Under the pieces are notes generated by a model that ran no database searches, was not told the origin of the DNA, and saw only the letters and a program-made list of their open reading frames with translations. From Croceivirga sp. (GTDB lineage: Bacteria > Bacteroidota > Bacteroidia > Flavobacteriales > Flavobacteriaceae), in contig JANQKR010000049.1 of NCBI GenBank assembly GCA_028281025.1, positions 1 through 64,000 on the forward strand: a stretch of 64,000 nucleotides of DNA. Direction: 5' to 3'. Within the stretch, counting starts at the first letter, position 1, and each line of letters begins with the position of its first letter. The position numbers and the translations under genes were made by a program. Below, piece by piece: positions 24,387 through 34,661 of this stretch.

Positions 24387-24887
24387 TTAAATATTTGTCC
24401 AATCTGAAGCAGGAACACGGACCTTATATAATTTTCCCGAAGAACTTATATAAATGTAGTATAGTGTATTCACTTTTGATAAACCTCCTAATAGATACCA
24501 AGTTTCTTTTTTCAAAGCACCAATAGTTTTGTATGTGGTGTCTCTATTCGGATCAATGTTTGGTGGTTTTCTCCACACAAAATTATCTTCTTGATTAAAA
24601 TGCACCTTTCGCTCTGAATAATCTTTGCCATTATATTTGACATTAGCACCATAAGACGATTTTTCATCTTCAATCAAATTATTTAGAAGTTCAAGAGATG
24701 TCGCATTTTCAGGATTTATACTTGCTGAACCTTCTTTGGGTTTCATTACTTTTACATCAAAACGATTATTTTGTTTATCCCAATTAGGGTTAATCACATA
24801 ATCCTTTGTTACAGTTATATCTTTTTCATCATACGGACTACAACCAATTAGCAATAAAACGAATATAACAGTTATAAATCTTCCCAT
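24387..24887 (-). CDS. Small lipoprotein, candidate immunity protein for the RHS/PLA2-like protein
   Basis: The 166-residue protein has a lipoprotein signal (FVLLLIGCSPYDEKD, cysteine at residue 16) and a soluble domain of about 150 residues rich in Asn, Lys and Tyr. I recognise no family. It starts 11 bases after the stop of the RHS gene and precedes a strong terminator, so it is the last gene of that operon. Genes in this position behind polymorphic toxins usually encode immunity proteins. A lipid-anchored periplasmic-facing protein would suit a toxin that attacks phospholipids from outside. The immunity role is inferred only from position and localisation. Confidence 0.7.
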   Translation of the reverse strand: MGRFITVIFVLLLIGCSPYDEKDITVTKDYVINPNWDKQNNRFDVKVMKPKEGSASINPENATSLELLNNLIEDEKSSYGANVKYNGKDYSERKVHFNQEDNFVWRKPPNIDPNRDTTYKTIGALKKETWYLLGGLSKVNTLYYIYISSSGKLYKVRVPASDWTNI

Positions 24888-24898
24888 AATAATTTTAT

Positions 24899-27800
24899 TT
24901 ATTCTGTACCACCTACTACTAAATCAAGAACTTGAGCCGCTCCAGGATGCGCCTTTGCAAATCGGTCGTGGTAAAAAGGTATATTGTAATACTTATTGCC
25001 CACCAAATCATTGTCGATTTTCCATTGCTTGTAAGTTGCAAGAGAACTTATAACCATTCTTTGCCCTAAAAGTGAGCCATCCATCTCTGTGGAATATGAT
25101 GTTCTGAAAGGTGTGTCTACACCTGAAACTCCGATTTTTTTAAATGGATTTAAAAATGAACCAACAAGTTCATCTATGCGTCCCACCATATCCAAATCAG
25201 CTTGAAGAGTTCGTGTATCCTCAAGGAAACCTAAATAGTTGTCAGGTGCTGCTGCTGCATAATCTTCATCGTGCCGTTTGGCGATAGCATCTCCCCAATC
25301 AATAGGCTGCATCGTAAAATCATAATTCGTACTATTTGCAAAACCATCGTGAGTAACACTTCCTTGTCCAGAATATAATCCGTGGCGACCCATAATAGAG
25401 TTAAAATCATCTTGAAGAATTTCACTATAAGTATCTGTCACTTCGCCTGCACTATTGTAATAGTAATGTACAACACCCTTGCCTAATGGACCATATGCAG
25501 CAGAATTATGAAGCCCTGCAGTTGTTCCGCCCAAACGCTTGATTTGTGCATTGGACATTTTATAATATTCGGTTTGTGATACGGTACCATTGGCAAAATG
25601 ATGGATTGAAACATATTCCAATCCTTCAAGCTCTACGCCATCAATAACCCTATTTTCAGAGAAGTTGTACACTCCGTTATGCACGTAATCTTCCGCCAAT
25701 GGATCTACTTGCCAGAATCTACCGATTGCAGGGTCGCTAATACGGTATTTCCATTCATGGATATTCAGCCCTAAATCTTCGGTGAACTCTTGGCCTTGGA
25801 ACGTTTTGTATTTTTGTGCTACACTGTTACCCAATGGTGGGACACTATTGTCATTGTACCCCTTATGCTTAAGGCCAAAGGGGTAGTAGTTGCTTTCCTC
25901 CACAACTTCTGTGATCATGGGGTCAGTGCTTACCGTAATGTGATCATCACCGTTTGCATCATGGTAGGACAGCCGTACATTACCCAAGTGGTCTTTATAT
26001 TGGTAGATATAATTGTAGCCCACACTTTCATTGGGTGTTACATATCCCTCAGGATGGGAGAAGAACTGTAGGATACCGTTCTCATAGACAAAATGCCCTA
26101 CATGATCCGTCGTTGTCAAAGAACTGTTGTCGTTGGCCACCTTTTGTATTTTGGTGCCTAAAGCATCATAAATATAGCTGATCTTTTTGTTAGAGTCATT
26201 GTCAAACTTTATTTCGGCGGGAAGGTTCAAGTGATTATAAGTAATACCGTCCACACTGGCCGTCCCAATGCCCTTGTTCAAGTCGCGTACCATATTTCCG
26301 TTGGGATCGTACCAATAGTCCTGGCCATCATCCGTACTCTCCACAAAGCCATGGCTTTTGTTCCCATCGTCCCTTACCTTATAGAGACGGTTGCTCACTT
26401 CACTGTTAAGGTAATCGTAGTCCAGCACGTCCATAGTGCCAAAGGAAGTTGCCTCGGCATTGGTATGTCCCTTACGGGTCAGTGATTGGAGGTTCCCGTT
26501 TTTATCATAGGTTATTCCGCTAACTGTATAGTTACTGCTGTTGGCTGTGGCACTGGTGATTCGGTTGAGTGGGTCATATGTATATCGGTACCATTTCAAA
26601 CCATTGTCCGTATTTGCGGTCTTCCATTCCGTTTCGGCGATATTGCCATTGTACAACGGGCTAGGTCCTTGGTTATATACAATCTTAAAATTAAACAATC
26701 TGGCCGTATTGGAGACATCATTGATACCCGTAAGCCAACTCCGAATATTATAGCTGTAGTCCACGGTCTGTAGACCTGTTGTGGTGGCAAAGTCCGTTCC
26801 CGGAGTCCCACCCACTTTTTTTCGGACCAATTGTCCAAGGGCGTCGTAGTCGTTATAAGCGATTAATTCTTGAGCAAAGTCGGGATCTATTTTAGCGGTG
26901 TAACTCAAGCCAGGGGTTGCCACTACATAAAAGCCAGGGCGCAATGTAATACTGGCCTTGGCAACGTCCGTACGTGAACTGGTTACGGGTATATCGAAAA
27001 TAAGGGATGTATCTGCCGCAGTACTATTACAGCTTTCCCCAAGGGTCCCATCCCCTATGCACTGGGTATGGTTGAGCAACCGACCCATATGGTCATAATC
27101 AAAATTATCCAAGGTGACGAGGGTATTCCCAAGGCGGGTATGGGTCGTCCGTGTCTTCAGAGCCCTGCCTACAAAATTCAATTGAGTCTCTGTAATATCT
27201 GTTGTACCCAGATAGTTGTTCTTGGAATAGGTATAAATAGGCCTTCCCTTATCGTCATAATAGGTGAGGGTATTTATCCAAACATTTGTTCCCGGTACAT
27301 CAAGGACCTTTACCCTTGCAACGGTGGGGAGCCCTTGCACATTTGACGTTTGGGATTGAGGGGGATTGGAACCTAGCAAGGTAATTGAGCCGGGAGCCCC
27401 CGATGGCAGATTCACATATGAATCGTAATAGGTTATGGTAAGCACCTCGGTCAGTGTTGCTTTGGGATTTAAAGTGGTTTCATTGGGATAGGCCCCATTG
27501 TTGTAATAGATATCCAATGCCTCTCCAAACTCTGAATCCCTATTGGTATTCTTTTGCTCCACCCAAGGAAATCCGGAAATGGCATCAGCTTGATCCTGAA
27601 CGTCAATCCTGGAAGTTCCCGCCGGGCTGGTAGCCTTACCAGTATAGGCTACCCGGCCAAACGCATCGTATTTGGTAAAGAGCCATTCGTCGGTAGTCAG
27701 GTTTGGATTGTTTGCCGCTCTTTGGTTGGCATCCTGGGTCATGATGGGCTGGTCCAATGTATTATAGACAATATATTCCCTCCCCTTGCCCGGTAGTTGT

Positions 27801-29500
27801 TTTTCTACCAAACGGTTGTGGTGGTCGTAGACATACTGATAGCCCAACTCTGCCATAGCACCATTGATTTCGGCCAAGGTAGCGGTTGTACCTTCCATTT
27901 TGGGGGGCAATACATAGCTAAGGTTGCCAAAATCATCGTAAACATAGTAGGTGTCATGAGGTACGGCAATACTCACCGATTGGTCATTGTGGGTAATATC
28001 GGCAAAGGTCCGTTTCAGCAGTATTCGACCCTGTTTATCCATGAATTCCTCCACACTGTGGTTTTTACCATTGGTATGGTTCTCATCATAGGTAATTGTT
28101 TTGTATAGCTCATTAGGACCAAAAAACTCCTTCCTATTTGTAGCAGGATCGGTATCCAATTCCAGAATAGGCACATAGGTGTTATTGGTAGGGGAAGTTC
28201 CTACGGTGAATAGACGTACATTGTCCGCAGCGGTATTGGTATGGTACCCAAATTCAATTTCGTGACCGGACCCCTTGGCCCAATCACTACCCGGAGCTGC
28301 CTGTTGGAGTATACGGTTTAAAGGAGAGGTTTCAAAGGTCTTTTGGAAATAGGGATTTGGCGAAGCCAAGAGGATATCATCCGGATAGTTGTCACCATAG
28401 TAGGTGTCCGTTGCTGTTTCCGCATCCGATCGAAAACCTCCTATAGCGGCCTGGGAATCCGGATCGGCATAGGGCAGCCATTCCTTTTCCACCCGGCCAA
28501 AGCTATCATAGCCTATATGGGTGACCACATCACCTTTACCTGGGGTATGTCCAATACCCACCTTTTGCATAGGCCTACCCAGTCCGTCATAGTAGGTAAT
28601 GGTTTGGGTAAGAATATCGTTTTGGGTAAAAAATTGGGGATCCACTGCCGTGGTATGTTGTTCTTGGTAGGTTCTGGCATAAACATAATTGTTGCCAGTA
28701 ATGATTCTTGGTCCACAATCATTTGAGGGTTCAGGAATATCCGGACATCTGTCTACCGTAGTACTTTGGGTCCATCCTGTTCCCCTATTGGCACAGTCTT
28801 CTTCCGGAGTACTCCCCGGATCTCGGAATCCATCACCATCGCTATCGGTATACCACACCTTGACTGCGCAATTCTGACTAAAAGAGCCTCCTATACCACC
28901 AGACTGACCATCCGGTCTGGCCCCCACAATAATCACAGATCGAGGGGCCCCTGAATTGTTGGCCTGGAAACTGACATTTACTTCCGTAAGAGTGGGTTGA
29001 GAGACGTTCACCCAGCTTGGCAACGGATTGCCTTGCTCGTCAGTAAAGTCAAAATAAACCTGGGAAGAACAATTGGCATGGGATAGGGTGTAGCTCTTGC
29101 TTTCCCCACCGCTGGCAAAACTACTTCCGGAGAAACCGCTTACAGTGCAAGATGGGGGAGGGGGAGGGGGCGTACCGTCCTGGAAAACTTGGAATCCTCC
29201 GGAAGTACTACCGTTGTATAAAATGGCAATGCCAACAGATCGCTCTTGACCTGCATTGGACTGTACCGTCACCGTAACCTGATTCCCGGATACACTTGTG
29301 GTAACCCAACTAAATGGATTGTAGACAGTAAAAGTGCCTGGTGGGCAATTTTCGATAATCGTGGTCTGTTGGGTACCTCCGGCCTTGGGAAAAGTAAGGT
29401 TATTTGCAGAGATCCCAAAGCATTGGGCATTACCATTGCCAAATGTTCCCAATACAACTAATAAGGCAATTAAAAGTTTTAGTATATGTATATGTTTCAT
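24899..29500 (-). CDS. RHS-repeat protein with BACON-like N-domain and phospholipase A2-like C-terminal tail
   Basis: The protein is 1533 residues from MKHIHILKLL (ATG 29500), with a signal peptide ending in GNGNAQ. A BACON-like beta domain (about residues 30-110, ISANNLTFPKAGG) is followed by a second such region, a calcium-type DSDGDGFRDPG repeat, a DUF6443-like segment (LTQTITYYDGLGRPMQKV), many YD/RHS repeats and the RHS core (YKDHLGNVRLSY and ISDPAIGRFWQVDPLAEDY, to about residue 1297). The last 236 residues are unique to this copy. They contain YSGQGS, then PIDWGDAIAKRHDEDY, then ADLD. This order matches the calcium loop, catalytic His-Asp and Tyr, and helix-3 Asp of phospholipase A2 folds. 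It is probably a secreted or surface toxin encapsulated by the RHS shell. The PLA2 call needs a profile search. Confidence 0.85.
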   Translation of the reverse strand: MKHIHILKLLIALLVVLGTFGNGNAQCFGISANNLTFPKAGGTQQTTIIENCPPGTFTVYNPFSWVTTSVSGNQVTVTVQSNAGQERSVGIAILYNGSTSGGFQVFQDGTPPPPPPSCTVSGFSGSSFASGGESKSYTLSHANCSSQVYFDFTDEQGNPLPSWVNVSQPTLTEVNVSFQANNSGAPRSVIIVGARPDGQSGGIGGSFSQNCAVKVWYTDSDGDGFRDPGSTPEEDCANRGTGWTQSTTVDRCPDIPEPSNDCGPRIITGNNYVYARTYQEQHTTAVDPQFFTQNDILTQTITYYDGLGRPMQKVGIGHTPGKGDVVTHIGYDSFGRVEKEWLPYADPDSQAAIGGFRSDAETATDTYYGDNYPDDILLASPNPYFQKTFETSPLNRILQQAAPGSDWAKGSGHEIEFGYHTNTAADNVRLFTVGTSPTNNTYVPILELDTDPATNRKEFFGPNELYKTITYDENHTNGKNHSVEEFMDKQGRILLKRTFADITHNDQSVSIAVPHDTYYVYDDFGNLSYVLPPKMEGTTATLAEINGAMAELGYQYVYDHHNRLVEKQLPGKGREYIVYNTLDQPIMTQDANQRAANNPNLTTDEWLFTKYDAFGRVAYTGKATSPAGTSRIDVQDQADAISGFPWVEQKNTNRDSEFGEALDIYYNNGAYPNETTLNPKATLTEVLTITYYDSYVNLPSGAPGSITLLGSNPPQSQTSNVQGLPTVARVKVLDVPGTNVWINTLTYYDDKGRPIYTYSKNNYLGTTDITETQLNFVGRALKTRTTHTRLGNTLVTLDNFDYDHMGRLLNHTQCIGDGTLGESCNSTAADTSLIFDIPVTSSRTDVAKASITLRPGFYVVATPGLSYTAKIDPDFAQELIAYNDYDALGQLVRKKVGGTPGTDFATTTGLQTVDYSYNIRSWLTGINDVSNTARLFNFKIVYNQGPSPLYNGNIAETEWKTANTDNGLKWYRYTYDPLNRITSATANSSNYTVSGITYDKNGNLQSLTRKGHTNAEATSFGTMDVLDYDYLNSEVSNRLYKVRDDGNKSHGFVESTDDGQDYWYDPNGNMVRDLNKGIGTASVDGITYNHLNLPAEIKFDNDSNKKISYIYDALGTKIQKVANDNSSLTTTDHVGHFVYENGILQFFSHPEGYVTPNESVGYNYIYQYKDHLGNVRLSYHDANGDDHITVSTDPMITEVVEESNYYPFGLKHKGYNDNSVPPLGNSVAQKYKTFQGQEFTEDLGLNIHEWKYRISDPAIGRFWQVDPLAEDYVHNGVYNFSENRVIDGVELEGLEYVSIHHFANGTVSQTEYYKMSNAQIKRLGGTTAGLHNSAAYGPLGKGVVHYYYNSAGEVTDTYSEILQDDFNSIMGRHGLYSGQGSVTHDGFANSTNYDFTMQPIDWGDAIAKRHDEDYAAAAPDNYLGFLEDTRTLQADLDMVGRIDELVGSFLNPFKKIGVSGVDTPFRTSYSTEMDGSLLGQRMVISSLATYKQWKIDNDLVGNKYYNIPFYHDRFAKAHPGAAQVLDLVVGGTE

Positions 29501-29582
29501 GGTATTCTGTTGTTGTATTATTGGTATCTTATGAACTTTAATTTCCCTGTACTGCAGGGAACAATAAAAAAGAAACGGATTC

Positions 29583-32500
29583 TCATTCTTCAGCTGCATA
29601 GTTGTACTTGTAATCGGTTATGAGGTTCCCCTTATCGTCGCGTACTTCCTGTAATCGGTTGAACACATCGTATATATAGGTCATGGTATACCCCCTGGGA
29701 TCGGTGATACTGGTCACCCCTACCAAGGGATCATAAGTGTAGGTAGTCACCATGGCCTCTGGGAAATTATCCCTAATGGCATTGAGGTGCTCTCTCAAAA
29801 TCTCTTCTTTACAGTTGGACTCCCCGCAGTTATCGTTGTCTTCGTTGGATTTATTTTGAATTGTCAAAAAATCAAAACCCTCCTTTAGATTTAGGTCTTG
29901 GTTGATTTCATCATACGTAAGTGTACTCTCAATTTTGGCGATGGGATGTTGTTTATTGTACCCCCAGAGGTAAACCACATTAGGGCCATCGGTTCTTGAA
30001 ACTTCGAGCGGATTACCCTTATCATCATAGCGATGATAGGTGATTCTGTCCTTTAAGATATCCAATCCTTTTGAAGTCTGTATTATCTCAGGAAGGTATA
30101 ACCCATTGAAATCTTTAAAATTAGTGTTCGTGGCAGATATTTTTCTCTCAACAGCGCTCCCTTGTTCTTTCTTGAACGATTCAGTTTTAATGGGTTCGAT
30201 TATACGATTTTCTGAAATTAACCTGCTTAAATTTAGTTCGTGTGCATACTGCATTTCAGTTTTTAAAATCTCATTGTCGCTATTGGTAGTTTCCACTGAT
30301 GTCGTCAGTAAATGATCCGGGTTATCATGAAAATAGGTTGAGATTTTGTCCACATAGGCTAAAGGGTCACTTTCATCATAAATCCGTTCTGTTGTTTTCT
30401 TTTTAAAAAAGAAATCGTTATTATGCGTGTACACCTCAATATTTATTGAAGATATTTCTTGGGTTTCGACAAAAAAATTGTCGTTTGAATCGATGCCAAA
30501 ACCGAATATGTTTTTAGCTTGATAATTTGCGGGGTCAAACTCATATTCATTTATCAATTCGCTATTCAAAATTCCCGCCTCATTGTAATGTTTTTCATTT
30601 AGAATCAGTCCCCTAAAGTAACTTTGATCAGTTAGGTTAACCGTTGGAGAGGGCCCCCGTCTGCCCCAGGGAATTGCCGTGGACTCCGAATAGGTATAAA
30701 AATCACCTGCATTTACGGACCAGTCCACTCCGCTAGGTTCCCACTCATACCTTAATTTTTCAATATCAGGATTTGTTTCAAAAGAGGTCATATGGTATTC
30801 CGTTCTGCCATTGCCTTCAAAATCGATTGTTACATCAGAATACCGAATCAAGTCTGAGGTCTGTAAATATTTGGGATTCGAAAACCTGGTCACATATATA
30901 TACTTTGTTTCAGGTTGACTAAAATGACCAGTCCATATCGTTATTACCTGTTTTTCAAAGAGTCTTCCGGCAGCGTTATTTTTCCATTGCCGAAGATGTT
31001 GTGGAATTTGACCACTGGATTTTGCTTCATCAGTAGGAAGATGGTATTTATACGTTATGATTTCTTTGTTTCCATTTAAATCATCCCTTGTGATCTTTTT
31101 AATCCTTAATCCCCCGGTTTTTTGGTTTTCACTACCATCCCAATACTCGTTAAGTTCATATTCATATTCAATTGAGCCCTTTGTGGGGTAGATAATTGTC
31201 CGCAAAGCAAAAGTTTTGGCCAATGTCTCGTTCGGAGTCCTATCGGCGCCATCCAAAGTTCTTTCATAAGCATTGTTATGATTTATTTTTGGAATTAGGT
31301 TCCCATATGGATTGGCGTTGTAGTAGCCCCAAAAATCTTGTTTTGGTGAGTTTCGTTCTGGTAATATGTTTTGTTCATTGTATTCAAAAGCGAAACTATC
31401 AAAGCTGTTACCGTCCTTCACTTTTGTGATTTTGTTCAACTTTAATCGCTTCTTTTCATAATCCGGTAAAGTAGGACTGGCATAGCCAAAAAAACGGGTG
31501 TCAAAATTGTATTGCTCCACAATTTGCGTATGGTCATTTAGTAATCGAATTGAGCTGAGGGCTTTTCTGTTGCCGCTATTCTTTAGATCATCCCTGCCAG
31601 TCCCATTGTAGATCAACTCTAAACTACTATCACAAGAACTATTTACTCGAAGCATTCTTTTGGGGGCATTAATAATGTATTGTGTGTTACGGGGTGTTGT
31701 CCTTGAGGTAAAACCGTCATCTCCAGAATGGGGAAAGAAGTCAGGAGGGTTTAATGCGTACACACCTTCATAGCTAGTAGGTACATGAAAATCTTGTTGC
31801 ACATCGGACTTGATGGTGTGCTCCATTTTGGGTAAGGTCTCATATTCATATTCCAACCAATCCCCATTTGGACTTTCCATTCTTCTTAATAACCACTTTG
31901 AAGTATACTCGTTAACATGGATTCCTTCGTTCCTGTCCGGTGTGGGTGAATACCAATCATCATAGTATGGGGTTGTTTCGGTTTCAGTCCTTACCTTTTC
32001 GGTATAATTGGCACTTACGCCAAAATAGAATTTGGTTCCATCACCTGTAGTGATTATCCATTCATTGCTGGCATTTGGACCTATTGCCGGTGAAATCTTT
32101 ATTTCCGGATTATGGGGAATGATAGTTGGGACACCTTCACCATCAAAAACAAATTTTCCAGAATAGCCTTTGATTTTAAAATAAAAAATATCTGGTTCGC
32201 CATCTGCATTCCACGTGGCCCATCCCATTCCACCAAATGCACCTAAGTCCGGAGCTAAGGCACCTAGGACTGGATCTTGAGGCGGTATATACGGTAATGG
32301 CATTACCCTAAAGTAATCGGGGAAAGTATTTGAATTAAAGGAATTTCCCAGCTCTTGTACGCTCTTGGCCAAAAGCTTAGTACTTAAGGGAGTTTTTGGG
32401 ATGGTGTAGATTACGCCCCCCTGAATTGCTCCACCATCAACATCCCAATCAGCAAAGTCGAGCCATCCATTTACCTCTTTATGCGCATTTGGTGAATTAA

Positions 32501-32930
32501 CCAATGTCTCCCCTGGTACCCCCGGAGCCGCATCTGCCCAGATTTTCTGCTCATCGGGAAAACCTTTGACCTCTCGTGTGATATAACCGCCCAGTTGCGC
32601 TTCCCAGCCCAGTCCTATATCACTCGCAATATCATTTATCCTAACTCCCTTTCCATTGATATACCTTAACGTAAATCCATCAGATAGACTTCTGCAGTTC
32701 AGTATGCTCAAGGGGATGCTTGGTTGAATTGTTCCCGTACTAAAATCAATGTTTTTGTCATTTATGGGAAGATTCAAACCTGACACTTCGGGAGATTTGA
32801 CCTTCATATCCGATCCCGTACCATCCCAAAAAACAGAAAACTGTTGGGAAAATCCAAGGTGTAGGGAAAGTAGACCTATAATAAAGGACAACTTTAGATT
32901 ACTTCTTGTTTTACATACAATGTATTTCAT
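29583..32930 (-). CDS. Large RHS partner protein, copy 1
   Basis: The protein is 1115 residues from MKYIVCKTRS (ATG 32930), with a signal peptide ending in LGFSQ. The N-terminal part is a beta-rich domain found also in the second locus copy (GTIQPSIPLSILNCRSLSDG; IASDIGLGWEAQLGGYITRE). The middle carries long extended repeats, and the last 120 residues are YD-type repeats (TYTYDPLVGVTSITDPRGYT, NRLQEVRDDKGNLITDYKYN). The protein looks like the front half of an RHS/TcB-type shell whose remaining repeats and core are in the next gene. A longer frame starts at 32972 inside the preceding fibre gene; the ATG at 32930 gives the proper signal peptide. Whether the two RHS proteins form one shell is inferred. 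Confidence 0.82.
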   Translation of the reverse strand: MKYIVCKTRSNLKLSFIIGLLSLHLGFSQQFSVFWDGTGSDMKVKSPEVSGLNLPINDKNIDFSTGTIQPSIPLSILNCRSLSDGFTLRYINGKGVRINDIASDIGLGWEAQLGGYITREVKGFPDEQKIWADAAPGVPGETLVNSPNAHKEVNGWLDFADWDVDGGAIQGGVIYTIPKTPLSTKLLAKSVQELGNSFNSNTFPDYFRVMPLPYIPPQDPVLGALAPDLGAFGGMGWATWNADGEPDIFYFKIKGYSGKFVFDGEGVPTIIPHNPEIKISPAIGPNASNEWIITTGDGTKFYFGVSANYTEKVRTETETTPYYDDWYSPTPDRNEGIHVNEYTSKWLLRRMESPNGDWLEYEYETLPKMEHTIKSDVQQDFHVPTSYEGVYALNPPDFFPHSGDDGFTSRTTPRNTQYIINAPKRMLRVNSSCDSSLELIYNGTGRDDLKNSGNRKALSSIRLLNDHTQIVEQYNFDTRFFGYASPTLPDYEKKRLKLNKITKVKDGNSFDSFAFEYNEQNILPERNSPKQDFWGYYNANPYGNLIPKINHNNAYERTLDGADRTPNETLAKTFALRTIIYPTKGSIEYEYELNEYWDGSENQKTGGLRIKKITRDDLNGNKEIITYKYHLPTDEAKSSGQIPQHLRQWKNNAAGRLFEKQVITIWTGHFSQPETKYIYVTRFSNPKYLQTSDLIRYSDVTIDFEGNGRTEYHMTSFETNPDIEKLRYEWEPSGVDWSVNAGDFYTYSESTAIPWGRRGPSPTVNLTDQSYFRGLILNEKHYNEAGILNSELINEYEFDPANYQAKNIFGFGIDSNDNFFVETQEISSINIEVYTHNNDFFFKKKTTERIYDESDPLAYVDKISTYFHDNPDHLLTTSVETTNSDNEILKTEMQYAHELNLSRLISENRIIEPIKTESFKKEQGSAVERKISATNTNFKDFNGLYLPEIIQTSKGLDILKDRITYHRYDDKGNPLEVSRTDGPNVVYLWGYNKQHPIAKIESTLTYDEINQDLNLKEGFDFLTIQNKSNEDNDNCGESNCKEEILREHLNAIRDNFPEAMVTTYTYDPLVGVTSITDPRGYTMTYIYDVFNRLQEVRDDKGNLITDYKYNYAAEE

Positions 32931-32937
32931 AGCGGTA

Positions 32938-33780
32938 TTATTGGTTTTCTGATTGTGATACGATCTTATCATGACTTAATTTTTTGGACCTTATTTCAAT
33001 TTGTTTGATTTCTATTTTTTGTATTCTATCTTCCAGTTCGTCCATCTTTTTCTGTTTGTCTTCAAGGGCTAAAATATACAGTGTCAACTCCTCAATCTTC
33101 TCCAGTAGAAGCTTGTTCATTTCCCCCAGTTCAATACCGTTTTCTTCCACTTCTTGGGCAGATGGGATGTTGATAAGGTGGCCTTTTTCCTTGATGTGTT
33201 TTTCCACTTCCTCCAATGAAGGAAGGTCATAGCCCTCTTTAAAGACATAGTCCGCCCAGCCGGTTTCCACTTTGATCTCTTCCGCGAGGATCTTGCCTTT
33301 TACAGCTAGTTTATAGGTGCCGGGATTGGTGGTTCCAATACCCAGGTTGGAAAGGAAATAGGAGTTCGTTTTCCCCAATTCCCAGATTTGCTCAAAATCG
33401 GCAAAGTCCACTTTATCTGTCGAATTGTTCCAGGCATGGTTATACCCTTTAAGCTTTCCATCCACATAATCAAGTTCCATGACCAATGCCGCTCCAGGAC
33501 CCCAATTGGGAACAAACATGTTTTTATTCCCTAAGCTGCCAATATCTCCATAACTACTATAATCCAGAATAGCGTTACTGCCAATCCAACTACTATTGGA
33601 TAGTCCAAAATTTCCTAAGGTCAGGTAAGATCCGACCCGTATTTGGGTCCCTCTGAAATCATCGGTTACCCAATTTCTTTGGAAATAGTGGTATTTACTG
33701 TTCGTCCCTAGGGAATATAACGGAGTTTGAGCGCATACCCATATTGGGAGAAACATGCTCAGTACGATAAAAAACTTCAT
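32938..33780 (-). CDS. Fibre-like secreted protein, array member 7 (last)
   Basis: This 280-residue protein has a signal peptide (MKFFIVLSMFLPIWVCAQ), a unique N-terminal domain of about 120 residues (NSKYHYFQRNWVTDDFRG) and one fibre repeat (LGIGTTNP). The conserved C-terminal module follows in its second variant: LAVKGKILAEEIKVETGWAD, then a GYDLPSLEEVEKHIKEKG stretch and LINIPSAQEVEENG. A coiled coil of about 60 residues ends it, longer than in the other members. It overlaps the previous gene by ATGA (33777-33780) and is followed after seven bases by the RHS partner gene, linking the array to the RHS pair. A surface fibre or adhesin role is inferred. Confidence 0.82.
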   Translation of the reverse strand: MKFFIVLSMFLPIWVCAQTPLYSLGTNSKYHYFQRNWVTDDFRGTQIRVGSYLTLGNFGLSNSSWIGSNAILDYSSYGDIGSLGNKNMFVPNWGPGAALVMELDYVDGKLKGYNHAWNNSTDKVDFADFEQIWELGKTNSYFLSNLGIGTTNPGTYKLAVKGKILAEEIKVETGWADYVFKEGYDLPSLEEVEKHIKEKGHLINIPSAQEVEENGIELGEMNKLLLEKIEELTLYILALEDKQKKMDELEDRIQKIEIKQIEIRSKKLSHDKIVSQSENQ

Positions 33781-34661
33781 TTTCGTAAGTGTTTAATGGA
33801 TTTTTTGATTTCTTCATTTTCCTTTTTTAATGCGATTACATAGAGTGTCAACTCTTCGATCTTTTCCAGTAACAGTTTGTTCATTTCCCCCAGTTCAACA
33901 CCATTTTCTTCCACTTCCTTTGCGGAGGGAATATTGATAAGGCGACCCTTTTCCTTGATGTGTTTTTCCACTTCCTCCAAAGAAGGGAGGTCGTAGCCCT
34001 CTTTAAAGACATAGTCGGCCCAGCCGGTTTCCACTTTGATTTCTTCTGCACGGATTTTTCCTTTTACGGCCAGTTTCCAATTACCTTCAATGGTTTTGGT
34101 CCCTATACCCACATTGCCATTTCCTATATTGATTACAAAGGTGTCCCATCGGTTCCCCCCTTGGGCGGAATGCCATGGGGCAATACCAAATTGGTTTTCC
34201 CCAAAGTTTTCCGAAAATCCCATATCCACACCGATGATATCCCCATCTTGTCGCAGTTGTATCATTGGGTTATCGGCTTCATTGTTGTTATCGGTATCCG
34301 CTTCCAATCTAAAAATGGCGTCCCCCGAAGTTCCACTACTCACATTAAAAAGGCTCAGGGGTGTTGTTGTTCCAATCCCGATAAAACCATTGTTGTCCAG
34401 GGTTATCCCTTTTTCGGGATTGACACCTTTGCTTAAGTGAAATGTTTTTTTCTGGTTATCGATCCATAATCTGGAGGTAATTTCTCCCGAATTTGTCCAA
34501 AAATTAATTCCTTGTTCAGGCCCATTTCCATAGATTTGAAGTTTGCCGTGCGAAGGACTTGTGGTACCTATACCTGCGTTTCCATTAGGTGGGAAATGAT
34601 TTGTTTGCGCATTTATTTGATAGCTAAGTGCACATACCAGTAAGAGCATCATTCTTTTCAT
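33777..34661 (-). CDS. Fibre-like secreted protein, array member 6
   Basis: This 294-residue protein has a signal peptide ending in YQINAQ and three fibre repeats spread along the chain (GNAGIGTTSP, GFIGIGTTTP, GNVGIGTKTI), so most of the protein is probably a trimeric beta-fibre shaft. The C-terminal module is the second variant, shared with member 7 (IKVETGWADYVFKEGYDL, RLINIPSAKEVEENG), and it ends in a coiled coil with LLEKIEELTLYVI. ATGA overlaps couple it to both neighbours. Members 6 and 7 form a subgroup distinct from members 1-5. Confidence 0.82.
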   Translation of the reverse strand: MKRMMLLLVCALSYQINAQTNHFPPNGNAGIGTTSPSHGKLQIYGNGPEQGINFWTNSGEITSRLWIDNQKKTFHLSKGVNPEKGITLDNNGFIGIGTTTPLSLFNVSSGTSGDAIFRLEADTDNNNEADNPMIQLRQDGDIIGVDMGFSENFGENQFGIAPWHSAQGGNRWDTFVINIGNGNVGIGTKTIEGNWKLAVKGKIRAEEIKVETGWADYVFKEGYDLPSLEEVEKHIKEKGRLINIPSAKEVEENGVELGEMNKLLLEKIEELTLYVIALKKENEEIKKSIKHLRK

